From the NCBI RefSeq assembly GCF_001039355.2, contig NW_019774092.1:424184-488183 (forward strand): a DNA stretch of 64,000 bases, written 5' to 3'. Both the position numbers and the translations under genes were made by a program. Each line of letters opens with the position of its first letter. Position 1 is the first letter of the stretch. The DNA comes from Lingula anatina. Taxonomy: Eukaryota > Brachiopoda > Lingulata > Lingulida > Lingulidae. Positions 38,709 through 51,668 of the stretch are shown here, one piece after another. The notes beneath the pieces were generated by a model. The model did no database searches. It worked only from the letters and a program-made list of their open reading frames with translations, and had not been told where the DNA came from.

Positions 38709-39380
38709 CTATAATTCCATCGTCTCTGCAATTCCATATCGCTGAAAATGTTCTGATATTTTTCTTGCATGTGTTGCCCTTAGCGTCATGGCCTCTATGA
38801 GAGATTTCATGTTATTGTTCGCTGTTGCCGTGGAATGAATGAAAGACGTCAGAGACTCCAGCCCGCGTATAGAAAGGTTCACATCCAGACCTAAAATGTG
38901 AATAAATAAATAAACTTAAATATGTCGTTGTTTTCCATTTTCGAAGACATGTAAGGATGAATCTTTTGGAATTTTTTTCGAAAACGGGGAATAAAACATA
39001 GATCTGGATGATATTAAAATATGGGTGTTTTCCACCATTTATAATTACATATGAATACGAAGAGAGATAAAACAACTGGAATGAAATCAAATCATGTTAG
39101 AAGCGTTATAATGGCGGGGTTAACACGCATTAGACTAAGAGTACATATCACAACGTGAGATTAATTGGGGTAATTATCTCTCCTTTAGTTTTTGACCTTT
39201 TCAACAAAACCGCACGTTAATGGAAATTAAAAGTGAAAATTGTTTCACGGAGGCCCAGGAAGATCACAGCAAGGTTGTTTCATCTTTACAACAACAACAA
39301 CAACTTTGTTTTTCGGAACTCATCTATGAAAAACATACAAAAACTTAAATAACGTTATACGACGTCAAATTACATCATGC

Positions 39381-39435
<55 letters not shown>

Positions 39436-42400
39436 CTTCTCTGTCCAATCAGTAGAATGGTGGTGGTGTGGGGTGTGGGATGTGGGATGTGGGTGGGGGT
39501 GGGTGTGATGGTGGGGGAGGGGGACCTACCTGAGTGGAAATTTAACGTCCTGGCTGCATCGCCTTCACATGTCACAACGATGTCTTCATCTTCTAAGTAC
39601 ATCACAGTCTCTCGCCTCCAACAGAGTTTGATTTCGAACAAACGCGGACTGAATTTAAGCTTCTTCAGTGCTTGGAGATCAGTGATTTTGCTTTCCGTGT
39701 CTGTTTTGTAAGTATTGAAGCACTCCTTGAATATGTTTCGCATTATCTAAAAATGAAAATGATCGATTTTTTGATAACACGAATTCATTTGACAAACACT
39801 GATTAAATCATCAGGTTCTGTGATGTTGCTCTTCCTGGAAGTGAAAAGAGTGTCAAAAATAAGATAATTATCGGGATGTATCGTGAGATATTCGCCCACT
39901 CTGGAACATCATTACTGAGGCACGGTTTTAGCCTATCGTGATGAACGATTTTCGACTTTTTTTTTTTTTTTGGGGGGGGGGGGTCCTTATTTCAAACATG
40001 AGGTCACTCAGAATTTTGCCAACAGCAAGGGATCTCTTCCACTCTTCCACTTCTGGGCCTTAAGCACCCTAATTTTAGCAAAAAAAGGTTGATTCTTATA
40101 ATAATGCTTCTGTTCTTTCTACCGATGTCCCTTTGTCTGGATAGGCCGGGAGTTTGCCTGATGGGGTATATGGGTTGCCGATGTGTTGTATACGTGTATT
40201 TCATGAAATAGTGGACTTCAAGGTAAATGTGGAAGGGGTCAATCCTAAAAACGAGATCAGGAATGAATGGTAGTGGTCTGCCAGGATACCAGGACTAACG
40301 AGACAGATGCAAAAAGGGGTCTGAACATACGCTGCTGCTACTGCTATTCTGGGCAACGGCAAAGGTTGTAGGATGAGGAAGAGGAGGGAGAGGAAGATAC
40401 TGTAGAAAAGCTGTTACTTTATGGTCTATAAACTTGAATGATACCGTAGACCAGCTGCACACACACGTGTATATACTTACAGAATGGTCAAGCGCCACCT
40501 TTAGCGCCTTGATGAGATTAGAATCACATTTTGGCACTGCCAGGGACATGTAGCGCTGCCGATCACTCCCGAATATTTTAAGGCTGAAGCCGCATTTTTC
40601 ATCGACTTTGAAGTCTTTGCCATAAAAGGCAGAAAGGTCAAAGGTCAGACCATGAACCCTGATTTCGGGAGAAGGGACAGGTCTTTGGTCAGTACGTTCA
40701 ATGCCCGCTACAGCGCCATAATATTTGCACGATTGTTGGGTCCACTCTTCTCTGAGACCCAGCGTCCGTGCCGCTTGACCATTAAGACCGTCACATGCGA
40801 TGACCATCACACGCCCTGGAATCTTCTCCAGTTCCGATATGGAGTCTTTGGTAAACTGTAAGAGATTAAAAATTTGAAAATTAAAAAGGCATGCCTCTCA
40901 CCATTTTTACTTTTTATAAAATTCATAAAAAATATTTATCAAAAAAAGAGACTGCGCATTATCGCAACAGTTGGATATAATAAACTACCAGTGGTGTAAT
41001 CATCTCGTGAGACTTTCCTTTCCATTAAAGAAGAACTAAGTATCTCTGACGCAATTTAATTTTGATCGAATGCCCACTCAGATCCTACTGGTCGCGTGAA
41101 AGGGTTTTTGCATCACTAATAATAACATCGTTAGCGCAGATTGATGTAAGAGAGCGAAAAGGTCAAGAAAATGGCATGCTATATTGTGTAGAGATTGCAT
41201 GTGCGACGATGTTTTTTTTCCATCGTCAAGTAGCGAGAAGTAATTTTTGGGTAAAATTAACTTCTTTTTCCAATTATTTCGTGTATAATTTTCCCTGTGC
41301 TGGTCTCTTTCAACGTTTATGTAACAGTTTTTTTCTTCCACATAATTTTATTCATTTTGAAACGACCTTTTTGACTCTCTTTTTTTCTTTTAACAATCGT
41401 TATATCAAACCACAATTCCACACCTTTATCATACATTCCATACACAATATCTCTTATTGCATGCGCCTTATACTTTTCACAACGATATTGTATTGCTTCA
41501 ACCTTTTGATATATTGCCTCTTTTGTAAAGGCTTCCTGTTTTTTGGAGAGTCTTATTCTTTTGATGACAGCATCTAACATTACACAAATATATTTCTGTT
41601 AAATGCGTTATAAGTGATGGAATTACCACTGCGCTAAATATCGGTTTCTTGCAGAGGTGCAAGTAAACACAATGCACGTAAAAGTTAGGTTAACCCTAAG
41701 ACAAAACAGTCTATCTAGAAAGAAAATCTGTTCATTTACAAAAAGAAAGAAAGAAAAGAAATATCTTTTGGTAGAACACCCAATGTTAACGTTCTCTTTT
41801 CGACCATTTCGTGCAAACTTTCGAACATTTCGTGCAAACTGGCTGCTGTAGTAAGTTTGGATTTCGTTTGGTCCAAAACAAATCATCACCGTTTTTCACC
41901 ATCAAAGAAGTCGGTGGAAGATTTCGTACTGAAGTGAATATAATGATAAAACCTTTCACTTCAACACAAATTATTCGCCTTTATTACTTATTACTGAAAC
42001 AATAAACGAATTTTTCTATTCCACATTTTGGAATTTGCTGGTCAACAATGCTGAAGCTGTTAAGACACGGGAAAACGGCAAAATGTTCGTGGATGCACTT
42101 TGAAATGTTTATTTTAATATGCTTGGTAAGTTGCACGTTGGATAGCACGTGCTCACGACACTTACAAATTGCTTTTATAACCTGCGGGTAGGCCCTCGTG
42201 GTTTGTTTAACATTCAATTAACATGTTATCGGAGTAATTATTTAAAGTAAAGATGACCTTCATGTATCCGAGTTTTTTTTTTCATTAGCCAGGTCACTCA
42301 ATATCGCGTAGAGAATTTTAAGTATTCTTGAAAAGCCAACTGCTACTGTCCCGTAGCGCCCGCTAGCTTAGATAACGTCTTTATATCTTGTAAAGTTAAA

Positions 42401-45400
42401 CTGTAGTGGTTTTCTGACTCCTACAGATATAACAAGACAAATTCAATGTATTACTCCCCGCGGGCTATTTTCCTGGAAGCATTCAACTCGAACAGAGAGT
42501 GATATCCGGCCTTTCTAAAACAATCTATCAATTTCCTTATTAGCCGAGTACCCGTCGGAAGCGGAAAAAGAGTTGTCGTCCCCAACGCAGGTATCTCAGG
42601 TTAACTTTCTCAAGGCACCAAGCTAGTGATTTCTTCCTCGCGTGTTTAGTTAACCGTCGGGTCTTGCTCGTTTTTATTCCGATTTGTTTCCGTCAGCAAA
42701 AACATTTCCGTTCAAATTCGATAACAAGTTGTTTCGCAAGCAAAACTTGCATGTTTTTTACCGCAAACAGACAAACTACCGGTTTCTAAGATTGATTTAT
42801 GTTCTTAAACAGATCAGAGTAATAAAAGCAAGAAAAGATGGCTGGATCAGTAAGTTATACTGATTTACCTGCCAATGTTAAAATACTTTGCCCTACTTTG
42901 TCTCTCTATCCAAATATGTTTCCTTCAGATTTTTATTCACCTTGCATAGTACTGCACATGCACCTTTTTACTTAAAATAAAAATAAAAAATACCAGGTGT
43001 GACGAAACTGAGGGTACGTGTAACAGAAAGTCCACTCTCCATTTTATTATACAGCTTAGGGTTAGTCTGACGTAGCCTAAGTGGGTCAAACACCAAGGCG
43101 AGGCTTACTTGTGCAAGTTAATAAGAACCGGACTCTCTATCATGGGGGTCTGTCTGCCACTTCACACTACCCCTCCCATCCCAGAACTTTAACAACCGTT
43201 TTTCGACCTTTTCCCTCTATAGAATCAATCCGCGCTTACAATACTGAATAACAGAAAGAAAAATGCACGCACCGGTAAAATTTACTCTAGCGCTTACAAA
43301 ACTAATGGATGCCGAACCCAGACAATTTCCTGCAATATCCTATTGCCATGGTTTTCAGTGATTATAAAGTACACTGGGCGTCTCTCTGTGCGAAGTAATA
43401 TAGATTTATTACATTGCCAATGGAAAATACTACTGCGATATCAGTGCAAATATCACTGTTCATCAAATATGGTATTAACCGTATCGACAATAACGCAGGA
43501 ATTACTGTATGGATAGACAGTACAGACAAGAGAGTTCTGGCACGTCCATCATGTTGGACATAGGATAGTATAGCTTTCACTTATAAAACGATATGTGTAT
43601 AATTTGATAGGCTACCAACTAATAAGGAAGTCGACAGAACGTTTAGATAAGAATGGACAATTGGAAAGGGAATGGCAACTTTCAGGAAGAGAAAGACACA
43701 TACTCGATGTTATTGGTATGAAGGAACTGGGCGCGTGCATTTTTATATTTCTGTCTAATTTCCTACAATTTTCTCTAGATGCAAATATGTTAAAGCCAGA
43801 CCTTAGCCGATCAATGTGGAAAGCGGACCAACAAACTGCCCACTTCGGCTCAAGTCCATAATCACACGTATGGGACCCTATCCAAATGAAGTGTATAAAT
43901 CATAAGAAGACCAGAGACATTGCAACCTGGGCAGTATTGAGCAGCTGATTGATCAAATGTCGAGTTATAAAGTAATGTATAAAACGGGATGCAGAATACA
44001 CAATATCGTGATTGATTGAACTTTGAGCTGTCAGATGACGAAGTAATGGCTACCCTGGACTCCGAAGTGAAAGGGAATTTATTGATTTAAACATAAATCA
44101 CGTTATGTGCAAGTTCTAGTGAGGACTTTGAGGGCATTTGAAAAAAGCCCACAAATCGTTTTCTTAATCCTAGGGACGGAAACTTGATAAGTTAACGATG
44201 GCAAATTATTCTTACTTATCTTCACCTGGGGCCATTCACTCTCTCGCGTGTTAGGTAGAACCACATTCACTCCATAGCCCAATCACTCTCTCATTTTGGC
44301 TAATTCGATCACTCTTCCTAACAAACGTCTCATCTACATGCACGTGACCTTTAAGAACACTCGCAGTCGCCGTGTCACCCAAAGATTTCGTACTGGTATC
44401 TTTGAACAATTCAATCAACCTGCGCGATAAGATTTGCTGTGTTCCTAATGCTTACAGGCAGTTACCAATTACCAAGTTTCCCCGGAGTGACAGAAACATA
44501 GTTTGAACTATGGAAATGATCTAATTGATTGACCGTTGCCCGACAGCTAGACGCTAATTAAATTTTGGAACCGGTGCAGATCGGACCCATGAGACGCAAA
44601 GAGATACTCAATCTCAGGAAACGAACTCGAATAGAATAAGGCAAAGAGAACATAAAAAAGTGTCAATAAAAGAATGAAATGAATGCTCTAAGTAATGTAT
44701 TTTAACCCACATCAAAGCAATGGTTAACAATCCCATTCACTAAATTCCGGGATTTCTAAAGTTCTTGAATCCGCTAGATCTCGGAGCATTACATCGTACT
44801 CGGAGTTTCAAAGCAACTTGTTTCAGCATTTCTCTCCTAGCAAGTTTGTACGCTACACGGGGCAATGATAGACAATAAAGACACTAGCCTATATGGAATT
44901 CAGTTTATATAGTTTTTATTATTATTATTTTTTTTTTTTTGTTCAGCTGCCTTGTGTGTTGGACAGTTTGCACATCCTTCAAACAGTGCACATGGCTTGA
45001 ATATGCATGTATGCTAGTATTGCCCAGTGCTTGTTCATGAATATCTCTATCTGGATCTCTTGGGATGTCACGCAAATGCTAAAAGGCATGGGCGAAGCCA
45101 TTACCCACATCAAAATGCACCGTAGAAAGCATAGAGTGAAACCTAAAACCGTGCCTTATTTTATTCCGACCGTCATTGGTTCTCACTGTATCTAATGTGT
45201 TTACAAGTCTGGTGGCATTATTAGCAAATGGTAACATGTCTCAAAGGATATATGTTAACTTTTCTCGATGCATGATTGTTTAATTAATATACAGAGTTTT
45301 TAAATATATATGTTCAAATATATTTGAATAAGAAAATAAGTTTTTGTGACTTCTGTTGAAGTGTCTTAATCAATTACATATTGTTCTAAGCAAAAATTAC

Positions 45401-48065
45401 TTTGTAAAACATAAACCAATATCAGCATAGATAACTAAGGGTTCTTTATCTTTATTCCGTCAACCCGATACTAACCAAGAGCGAATATGAGGTACTCCCG
45501 TAAAATCAAAACAAAACAAGAAAATATCAAAAACCATTGATTTTTCAGGCACGGAATTTCACGTCACAGATGTATTTTGTATAAATATTACATATTCAAT
45601 TTCACCTATACTAATCACAAAACCATTACCATTACCAAACCTCTCTCCGCGTCATGTCATCCTCTGATATATGCTTTTTACACTTAAGTAAGTGTTATGT
45701 AGTAAAAACAAGCGTAAGATCCGTGACCGATAAAATCTGCATCGGAAATGGCGACGGTTCGTAACATGTTGGAAGAAACGCCGTAGATAAAATAACATGC
45801 TTATATAGTGTTACTTATGCTGCTCCGTTGACCACTACCAGTAGCTATGGTTTATGTAAAAAATCGCACATCCAAAACAACAAATGCAGCTTACAGATGT
45901 TTATAGTAGAAGTAACGATTGTTTCAATTACTTAAGCGATCAATTCAAGATCACCTTTATATAATGTAAGAGGAATGTTATTTCTGTTTGCTCTTGGAAG
46001 TCGTACTAATTCATAACAACTACCTTGCCAAGGACTTCTAGTGACTGTAGCTCAACTATGTTTGTTTCTGTTCTCTTACATTGTAAATATTATCTACAGG
46101 AGTTATGCCGAATAAACGCTATAACGAAATATTTCAATAGAACAATAGTTCCATTTTGTTCAAATGGAATAAAGATTTCACCATCGACAAGTATTTAATT
46201 TGCCATCATAATCACACCTGCAGATATGCGATTCAGAATGTGTTGGCTAAAAACCGTGAATCATTCATCATTCTAATATCATCTAAATCAAACTCCATTT
46301 TCCTGTCAATTTAAAGTTCCCATTGGGGGTGAAATAACCCCTGCCCCATTATTATAACTCAATAATCAGTCCAAATGTATGCAGCCATAGAGAAAGAAAG
46401 ACTATGCGCTAAAGAATGCAATTAGAAGAGAAAGTAGAGGCACAACAAATTAATCTAATAGTATACACTATATATACTCTATTGGGCAGCAAAATTAGTC
46501 CATAATCTTCGTATCTAAGAATTTAGATCCTATGTTCTGTGTAATGGCATATCACAAGAACTAAAGAACTACAGGTATAGTATGTTGATGTAACACTGAG
46601 ATGTATGTGTTTTCAAAAATGCAAAGCCGACAAAGCACTATACTATTGTGAAGATACGGTGCATTTAGGGTTGGATCCTATTATAGATTAGAAGCAACGA
46701 TTCGGACTTGTAATAAAAGCCAAGAACAATGGTAAAATATGGAATCCATACAATTAGATCCTGTTCGTTCAAATCCGCAAAACCATTAGTACTGATGTGT
46801 AGCCATCTCACGCTAGTGTGCGTTAAAAGGTTTCCTCCCTAGACGGCATAGGAAGATCAAACGATTTTTAATGAAATAAAACGTAAAATGTAACCCTTCA
46901 CTGTTTGGAATGTCAGTGTGCAGATGGCCAATACATCTTTCAAATAATCACTGTGTAGTCCATGAAGCTAAAAAGTGGCGTGAAACGGCCTATTATGTAT
47001 ATTCGAGAAAAAAATAAGGCAGAACACTGCGTTTGTGTGTATAGTTGGATAGTTGTTTCTATTAACCTTTAGAATTACACGATGTTTATTTGGTTTATTT
47101 GCGTTTAATCCATCAAAAGCAATATGAAACGATTGTGCAGGGCTCTTTCTACATGCAAGCTATGATACTCCCTTGAAGCGACTCAAAGTCCTTAAACCAA
47201 TGGATTTGTCTTGACGCAATATGACTTTCTGTAAATGATACCTTGTTAAAAAGATTTTACTCTACCAGAATGAAAAGAAAAAAAATCTCTTTAAATGTGT
47301 GTCTGGACGACGCTGTTGGGCAAACCACAGCGGGTTCAGAGTCTAATAGTATATATCTATTGATTTCTATGCATGATCGAAAAACGCCGTCTTCAGCGAG
47401 CCAGGCATGGTCCTCTGGAGACAGCAGCCACAAAATCGTACATGAGTCAACCATGCCATGTACAAGGTTGAGCAACCTTTTACAGCCAGACGGTCCTGAT
47501 TGATTTATGAAGCTCGACGCAATAAAACCGTCTTTAAACGATTTTACTGTCCTTTAAAAAGATTATAAATATCACGAAAAAAAGAAAAGTGTCTGGTTAG
47601 GATAATGCAGGCCTCCGTGAAGTTTCCGTCCTCAGAAAATCATTTTGTGCTTGAAAGCTGAAATGGCACTTACCAATGTCACTGTTTGACAGAATTAATC
47701 TGCAGTCTACTGTGGCTTAAATTGCCTGCCTATAAATTTATCAATCGTTCCATTATAAGGATGAAATACCGCGCGACTTTCGATCTTTTTTATTACGAAA
47801 AAACAAACACTTCTTTAAAACGACATACTGATTTGATAGGACTATCTCCTCGTAAACGTTTGAGACAATCACACTCCTTATAGAAGATCATACTAAATGG
47901 GTAATGTCCCGCTATCCTAGATTGATCATACATGTTTGAAACGATTGCCAACACCAATTATGTGAAACCCGTTTGGCTTTTACATTGTTATGTCCTCATT
48001 GAGGAACATACGTAAGTATAACACCACAGTTGAATCGGCGTGTGTGTGTGGGGTGGGGGGGGGGG

Positions 48066-48100
<35 letters not shown>

Positions 48101-51100
48101 GGGTGTGTGAGTCTGTGCGTGTGTGTGAGGGGGGTATTTATTAAGGCTAAACATTGGTAAAGCTATTTCAATTACAGTGGCAGAATGCCGATTTAAAGAC
48201 AGTATACTGTACGTAAATGTATCTGTCATTAGGCCGTATAATCGTAAGGGTTCGCTGAACCATGTTCACATTCTACGCAATTTTGACTTTCGTTTCCATT
48301 TTGCATCCATGCCGAATGTTATTCACATTCAGTAATACGCCGAATGGTATATCAAGGAGTTATTTATTTTGCAAACTATACTGTTGGAAGCACAGTTGGT
48401 GTTCTAGCATGTACGAGTACAGTGCCCAACATGCACCATTAGAGAATGGCAACTAATATTTTCCTATTTTAAGGTTAAGGTGACGATTAATTAAGTCAAA
48501 ATACTCCGTTCGAATGAGCATTAACCTTTATCCATTGTGTAATCATCCATTATTCAAAGCCATTATTCAGACATTCATTAAAAACTTATCGATTCCATAA
48601 TCAACAGCACGAGATTTTGTAATCAACGTTTTTTGGCGAGGGACTCATCACCCAGACAGTCATATTTGTTGTCCTAAGAAATGTTTTTGCTTTAACTTAC
48701 ATGGTCACCTCAATGACAAACATATAAAGCCATGTGTCAAATAGATAGAACGAACTCAGTTTTTCTTTCATTTCAATATTTTATTTCAATAGTTTTTTTA
48801 TTGATGAAATAGTCTTTGTTACAAAAATGTCAAGTATCAGTGGTATTTTTGATCATCTTACAACGACCTCGTTGAATATCTTATTCAACTTCCTGATCCT
48901 CTCGACTGTTAATGGTATCATATGAATAGGTTTTTTGAAGGCCTACATGTAGAACTTGTATGTTTTCGATACTCATACCTTGCAGCCAATTCCAGTTTCA
49001 TGTTTTCTATAAGATAAACACGTTTTGTTAAAATGCATTACATTAATTTTTTTAAATGTCGTTTGGACAGAAAGTGTTCCATTGCCATATGCGCTGTCGT
49101 TAATCTCCGTGTGTTCGAACTTTTATATTCTTTTGATTTTTTGATAAAAAAAGAAACTGCTTCGCATTAAAAAAAACGTTTAGTAATAACAGTAATGTTG
49201 CCTGCATTTATGAATGTACATTGTAGCCGCATATATGCACATAATCCCCGTCTGATTGATGGCAAGTAACTCAGGTAATCTGTTCTGGAAAAACTATTAC
49301 GAAGTGATTTGTCTTTCTCACGCAACATGCACACAGATACCAATGTCAAACACGAAGTACGCGGTAAGGTACAGATAAAAAACACAAAACTCCCTGTTGG
49401 CTTCAAAAGCCTTGCCTCCTCAAACTATACTTCAGTGGCATCACGCAAATGCTATAGATAAAAGAAAATGAGAAGACCTTTCTGGTTCGAACTAGAGATC
49501 AAGGAAGCTAACCAACCACGTTAACGTGCCAGATAAAAGAACGGCCCAATTGATGGGACGCGAGCGTACAAAATGAACATTGCCTTTGTCGGTTGCGAAG
49601 CATACTGCTAACTTCATTACGACTTACTGATTTGTCTAAACTCACTTATAAATGACAAAAAATCCCTAACCAAAGATCGTTCTCACGAGGTTGTCTGTGG
49701 TGTAAGTTCATTACCGCCCATACTGTAATGTCATGTCCCTTGTGATCAGGGGCGGCTTCACAAAACAGCTATGTATACCCCCAAATTGGTCTAAACTTTT
49801 AGATACAAACTTTAGTCACTTCAGGTCAAGATAAACCATAGTTGTCCACTTGCTAAAGTCAGAATTGGCATGAAACATTAGCCCTGTCTCTCCTGTTATA
49901 ATAAAACAGGCGCAGTGTGTCTTTTATTTAAGTCGACTACCTTCATTATCTAGTGGACACGCAAAAAGTTTTGTCCATTTTTTTCTGCCTATAACTCTTT
50001 GGTGAACTAGATCTCTCTATGTGTGCTTATAGGCAGGTTGCTCTCGTTGTCAACATATTCGAGATTGATGCGACCTGACAGCCGTGCAGTTTCCAATTAC
50101 TGCAGGTTTTCATAATAACGGCTCCGGTTATTACGGAATAACGCGGTCTTGTAAGGAAGTGCCATCCATAACAGTGGGAATGATGCTGCAGGTAGACTAG
50201 AATCATGTCCTTGATTAAACATAATCCTACATGTATTTTTTTTCACGTTCGACATTGATTTAAGTAAATAGTGTAACTAAGAAGAAGATACGCAGTGTCT
50301 CCAAATGTTCTGCATATTGTACATAGGGAAACGCTAAGGGGGAAGCGGCATTACATCACATACGCTCCATTGAACAATTCATCAAATTTTTAATCTATTT
50401 AAGAAAAAACGGGCCTATGTGATTTGACTCACCACAGGAATATGCCTTCAGCAAACGAATTCATCCCACTGCAGATATTCAAAGATAATATGAAAAGCGT
50501 GCCATAACTCAGATAAAGGCAGAGTTTTAAGAACAGTTAGAGCACTCGGCGTAAACTCGAGAGTTATGGATAACCATCTACGTATTCGATAAATTTAGCA
50601 ATATCGAATGCAAGATAAAAAAAAAAAACTCATCTAGATGGTTCCGGCAGCACAGTGAGTGGTATTAGTTTATGTAACACGTGTAAAAAGAAGTGCATAT
50701 TAATTCAAACGTGAAGATTATACAGTGGTTATTATACCCACTTATATACACCCAAGCACGCTCTTAACAATCCATTTAACTACTGCGTGTACATTTAATT
50801 CTTGCTTCTAGGAAATTTTATATGTTAGATTGCTACGTTTCTGCAACCACGTTTCATTAACACCTTCCACAGGTAAAACACATCTGTTGAAGTGGATTTC
50901 AATAGCAAGATCTTTCAAGCCTCAAGTTCAACAGTTTCGTGTTTTATTCTTAATCTGGCGCTGCATTGGATGATGTAATCATTTCAACATATACACAAAT
51001 CACAGGAACTTCAGAGGTATAAAAATCGCACTGGCATGTGCATGCCGTTAAAAAACAGGCAGCTTTTAAGATTGCAGAACCAATTAAGCCATCAACGCAC

Positions 51101-51668
51101 TGCATGTGCGTAAAGCCGCATACTTAAACGAAGTGGTCTCCAATAAATCAACACTCACCTTTGTATTCAGCTTGATAACTGAATGAATTTCAAGCTGGTC
51201 AATGGCACTCAGTAAGTACTCCTGGAAAATCCCGATTCTGGTGAAAAAGCACTGGTTTCCCCAACACCCTTCGATGTTCTCAAAGTCTACCCCCTTTTGC
51301 CGCAAAAATGCCACACTCCGGGCGTCCAAGGCGATTTGCTGGGGTCGGTTAATCAAGTCGTAACGGCATTTTTCCTCGTAAAGGATCAACCTGGCCACCT
51401 TGGATGTTTTTGCGGCAATTAACATGGCAGAGAGCCCGATGGGACCAGCCCCAATGACGACTACTGTGATTTTGGAAAAGTATTGTTTCCGTATTTGGTC
51501 CCATGCTGATTTGGTCAGGACAAATGTTAAGACAAACAGAACTGTGACGCAGGCGTTTCCAACAAGTTCTTTCGACGTAAAAGCGGGAACGTCCCCCTCC
51601 GTCGTCGAACGTGAGCACAGCATTAGCTCCGTATACAGCATGGATGTGGCATTTGTTACTCCAAACAT
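38709..51668 (-). CDS. Membrane-anchored class A FAD-dependent monooxygenase
   Basis: Exons 51668-51159, 40855-40481, 39746-39530 and 38890-38709 (minus) join in frame, all GT-AG, to 427 residues. The frame is open upstream to a TTG codon near 51713 before a stop, so the first ATG (51668) is taken as the start. A single hydrophobic segment (about 35-52) suggests an N-terminal membrane anchor. Three hallmarks of the PHBH/MICAL-like fold appear in order: the dinucleotide-binding GAGPIG (73-78), with an acidic pair closing the Rossmann beta-alpha-beta; a DG motif, VIACDGLNGQAAR (DG at 192-193); and a GD motif, TCEGDAARTLNFHSG (GD at 357-358). Expected chemistry: FAD- and NAD(P)H-dependent hydroxylation. 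The substrate is unknown and I cannot name an orthologue. The first intron is about 10.3 kb. Further non-coding 5' exons may lie upstream. Confidence 0.82.
39960..39983. repeat. Poly-T/poly-G junction
   Basis: About 14 thymines run directly into about 12 guanines, inside an intron of the monooxygenase gene. The same structure recurs at about 58504-58530. Confidence 0.9.
40856..51158. other. Large first intron of the flavin monooxygenase gene
   Basis: About 10.3 kb between the first two coding exons. It is AT-rich, with a GC-richer patch at about 42.44-42.70 kb, a poly-T run near 44925-44941, and a poly-G/(TG)n tract at 48054-48099. Open frames at 41062-41577, 43595-43861 and 47243-47503 carry no recognised domain. 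A small exon-like sequence lies at 42804-42849. No nested gene can be supported. Confidence 0.55.
48054..48099. repeat. Poly-G followed by (TG)n
   Basis: About 14 guanines run into about 15 TG dinucleotides, with further GT-rich sequence to about 48137. Confidence 0.95.

Noticed and set aside
38549-38770. 73-residue minus-strand frame overlapping the last monooxygenase exon
   Set aside because: The exon frame fixed by the splice junction ends at the stop at 38709; this frame is shifted and continues into the 3' UTR without recognisable homology.
41062-41577. 171-residue open frame, plus strand
   Set aside because: It has a non-ATG start and AT-driven Phe/Ile/Leu composition, overlaps minus-strand frames and shows no domain. 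It is probably chance in an intron.
43595-43861. 88-residue open frame, plus strand
   Set aside because: No signal, domain, splice context or compositional support.
47243-47503. Region open on both strands (86 and 72 residues)
   Set aside because: Somewhat GC-richer and bounded by weak splice-like signals, but neither translation resembles a family I know. It may be an old transposon scrap.
49480-49500. GGTTCGAAC, resembling a tRNA B box
   Set aside because: No A box or cloverleaf can be built around it.
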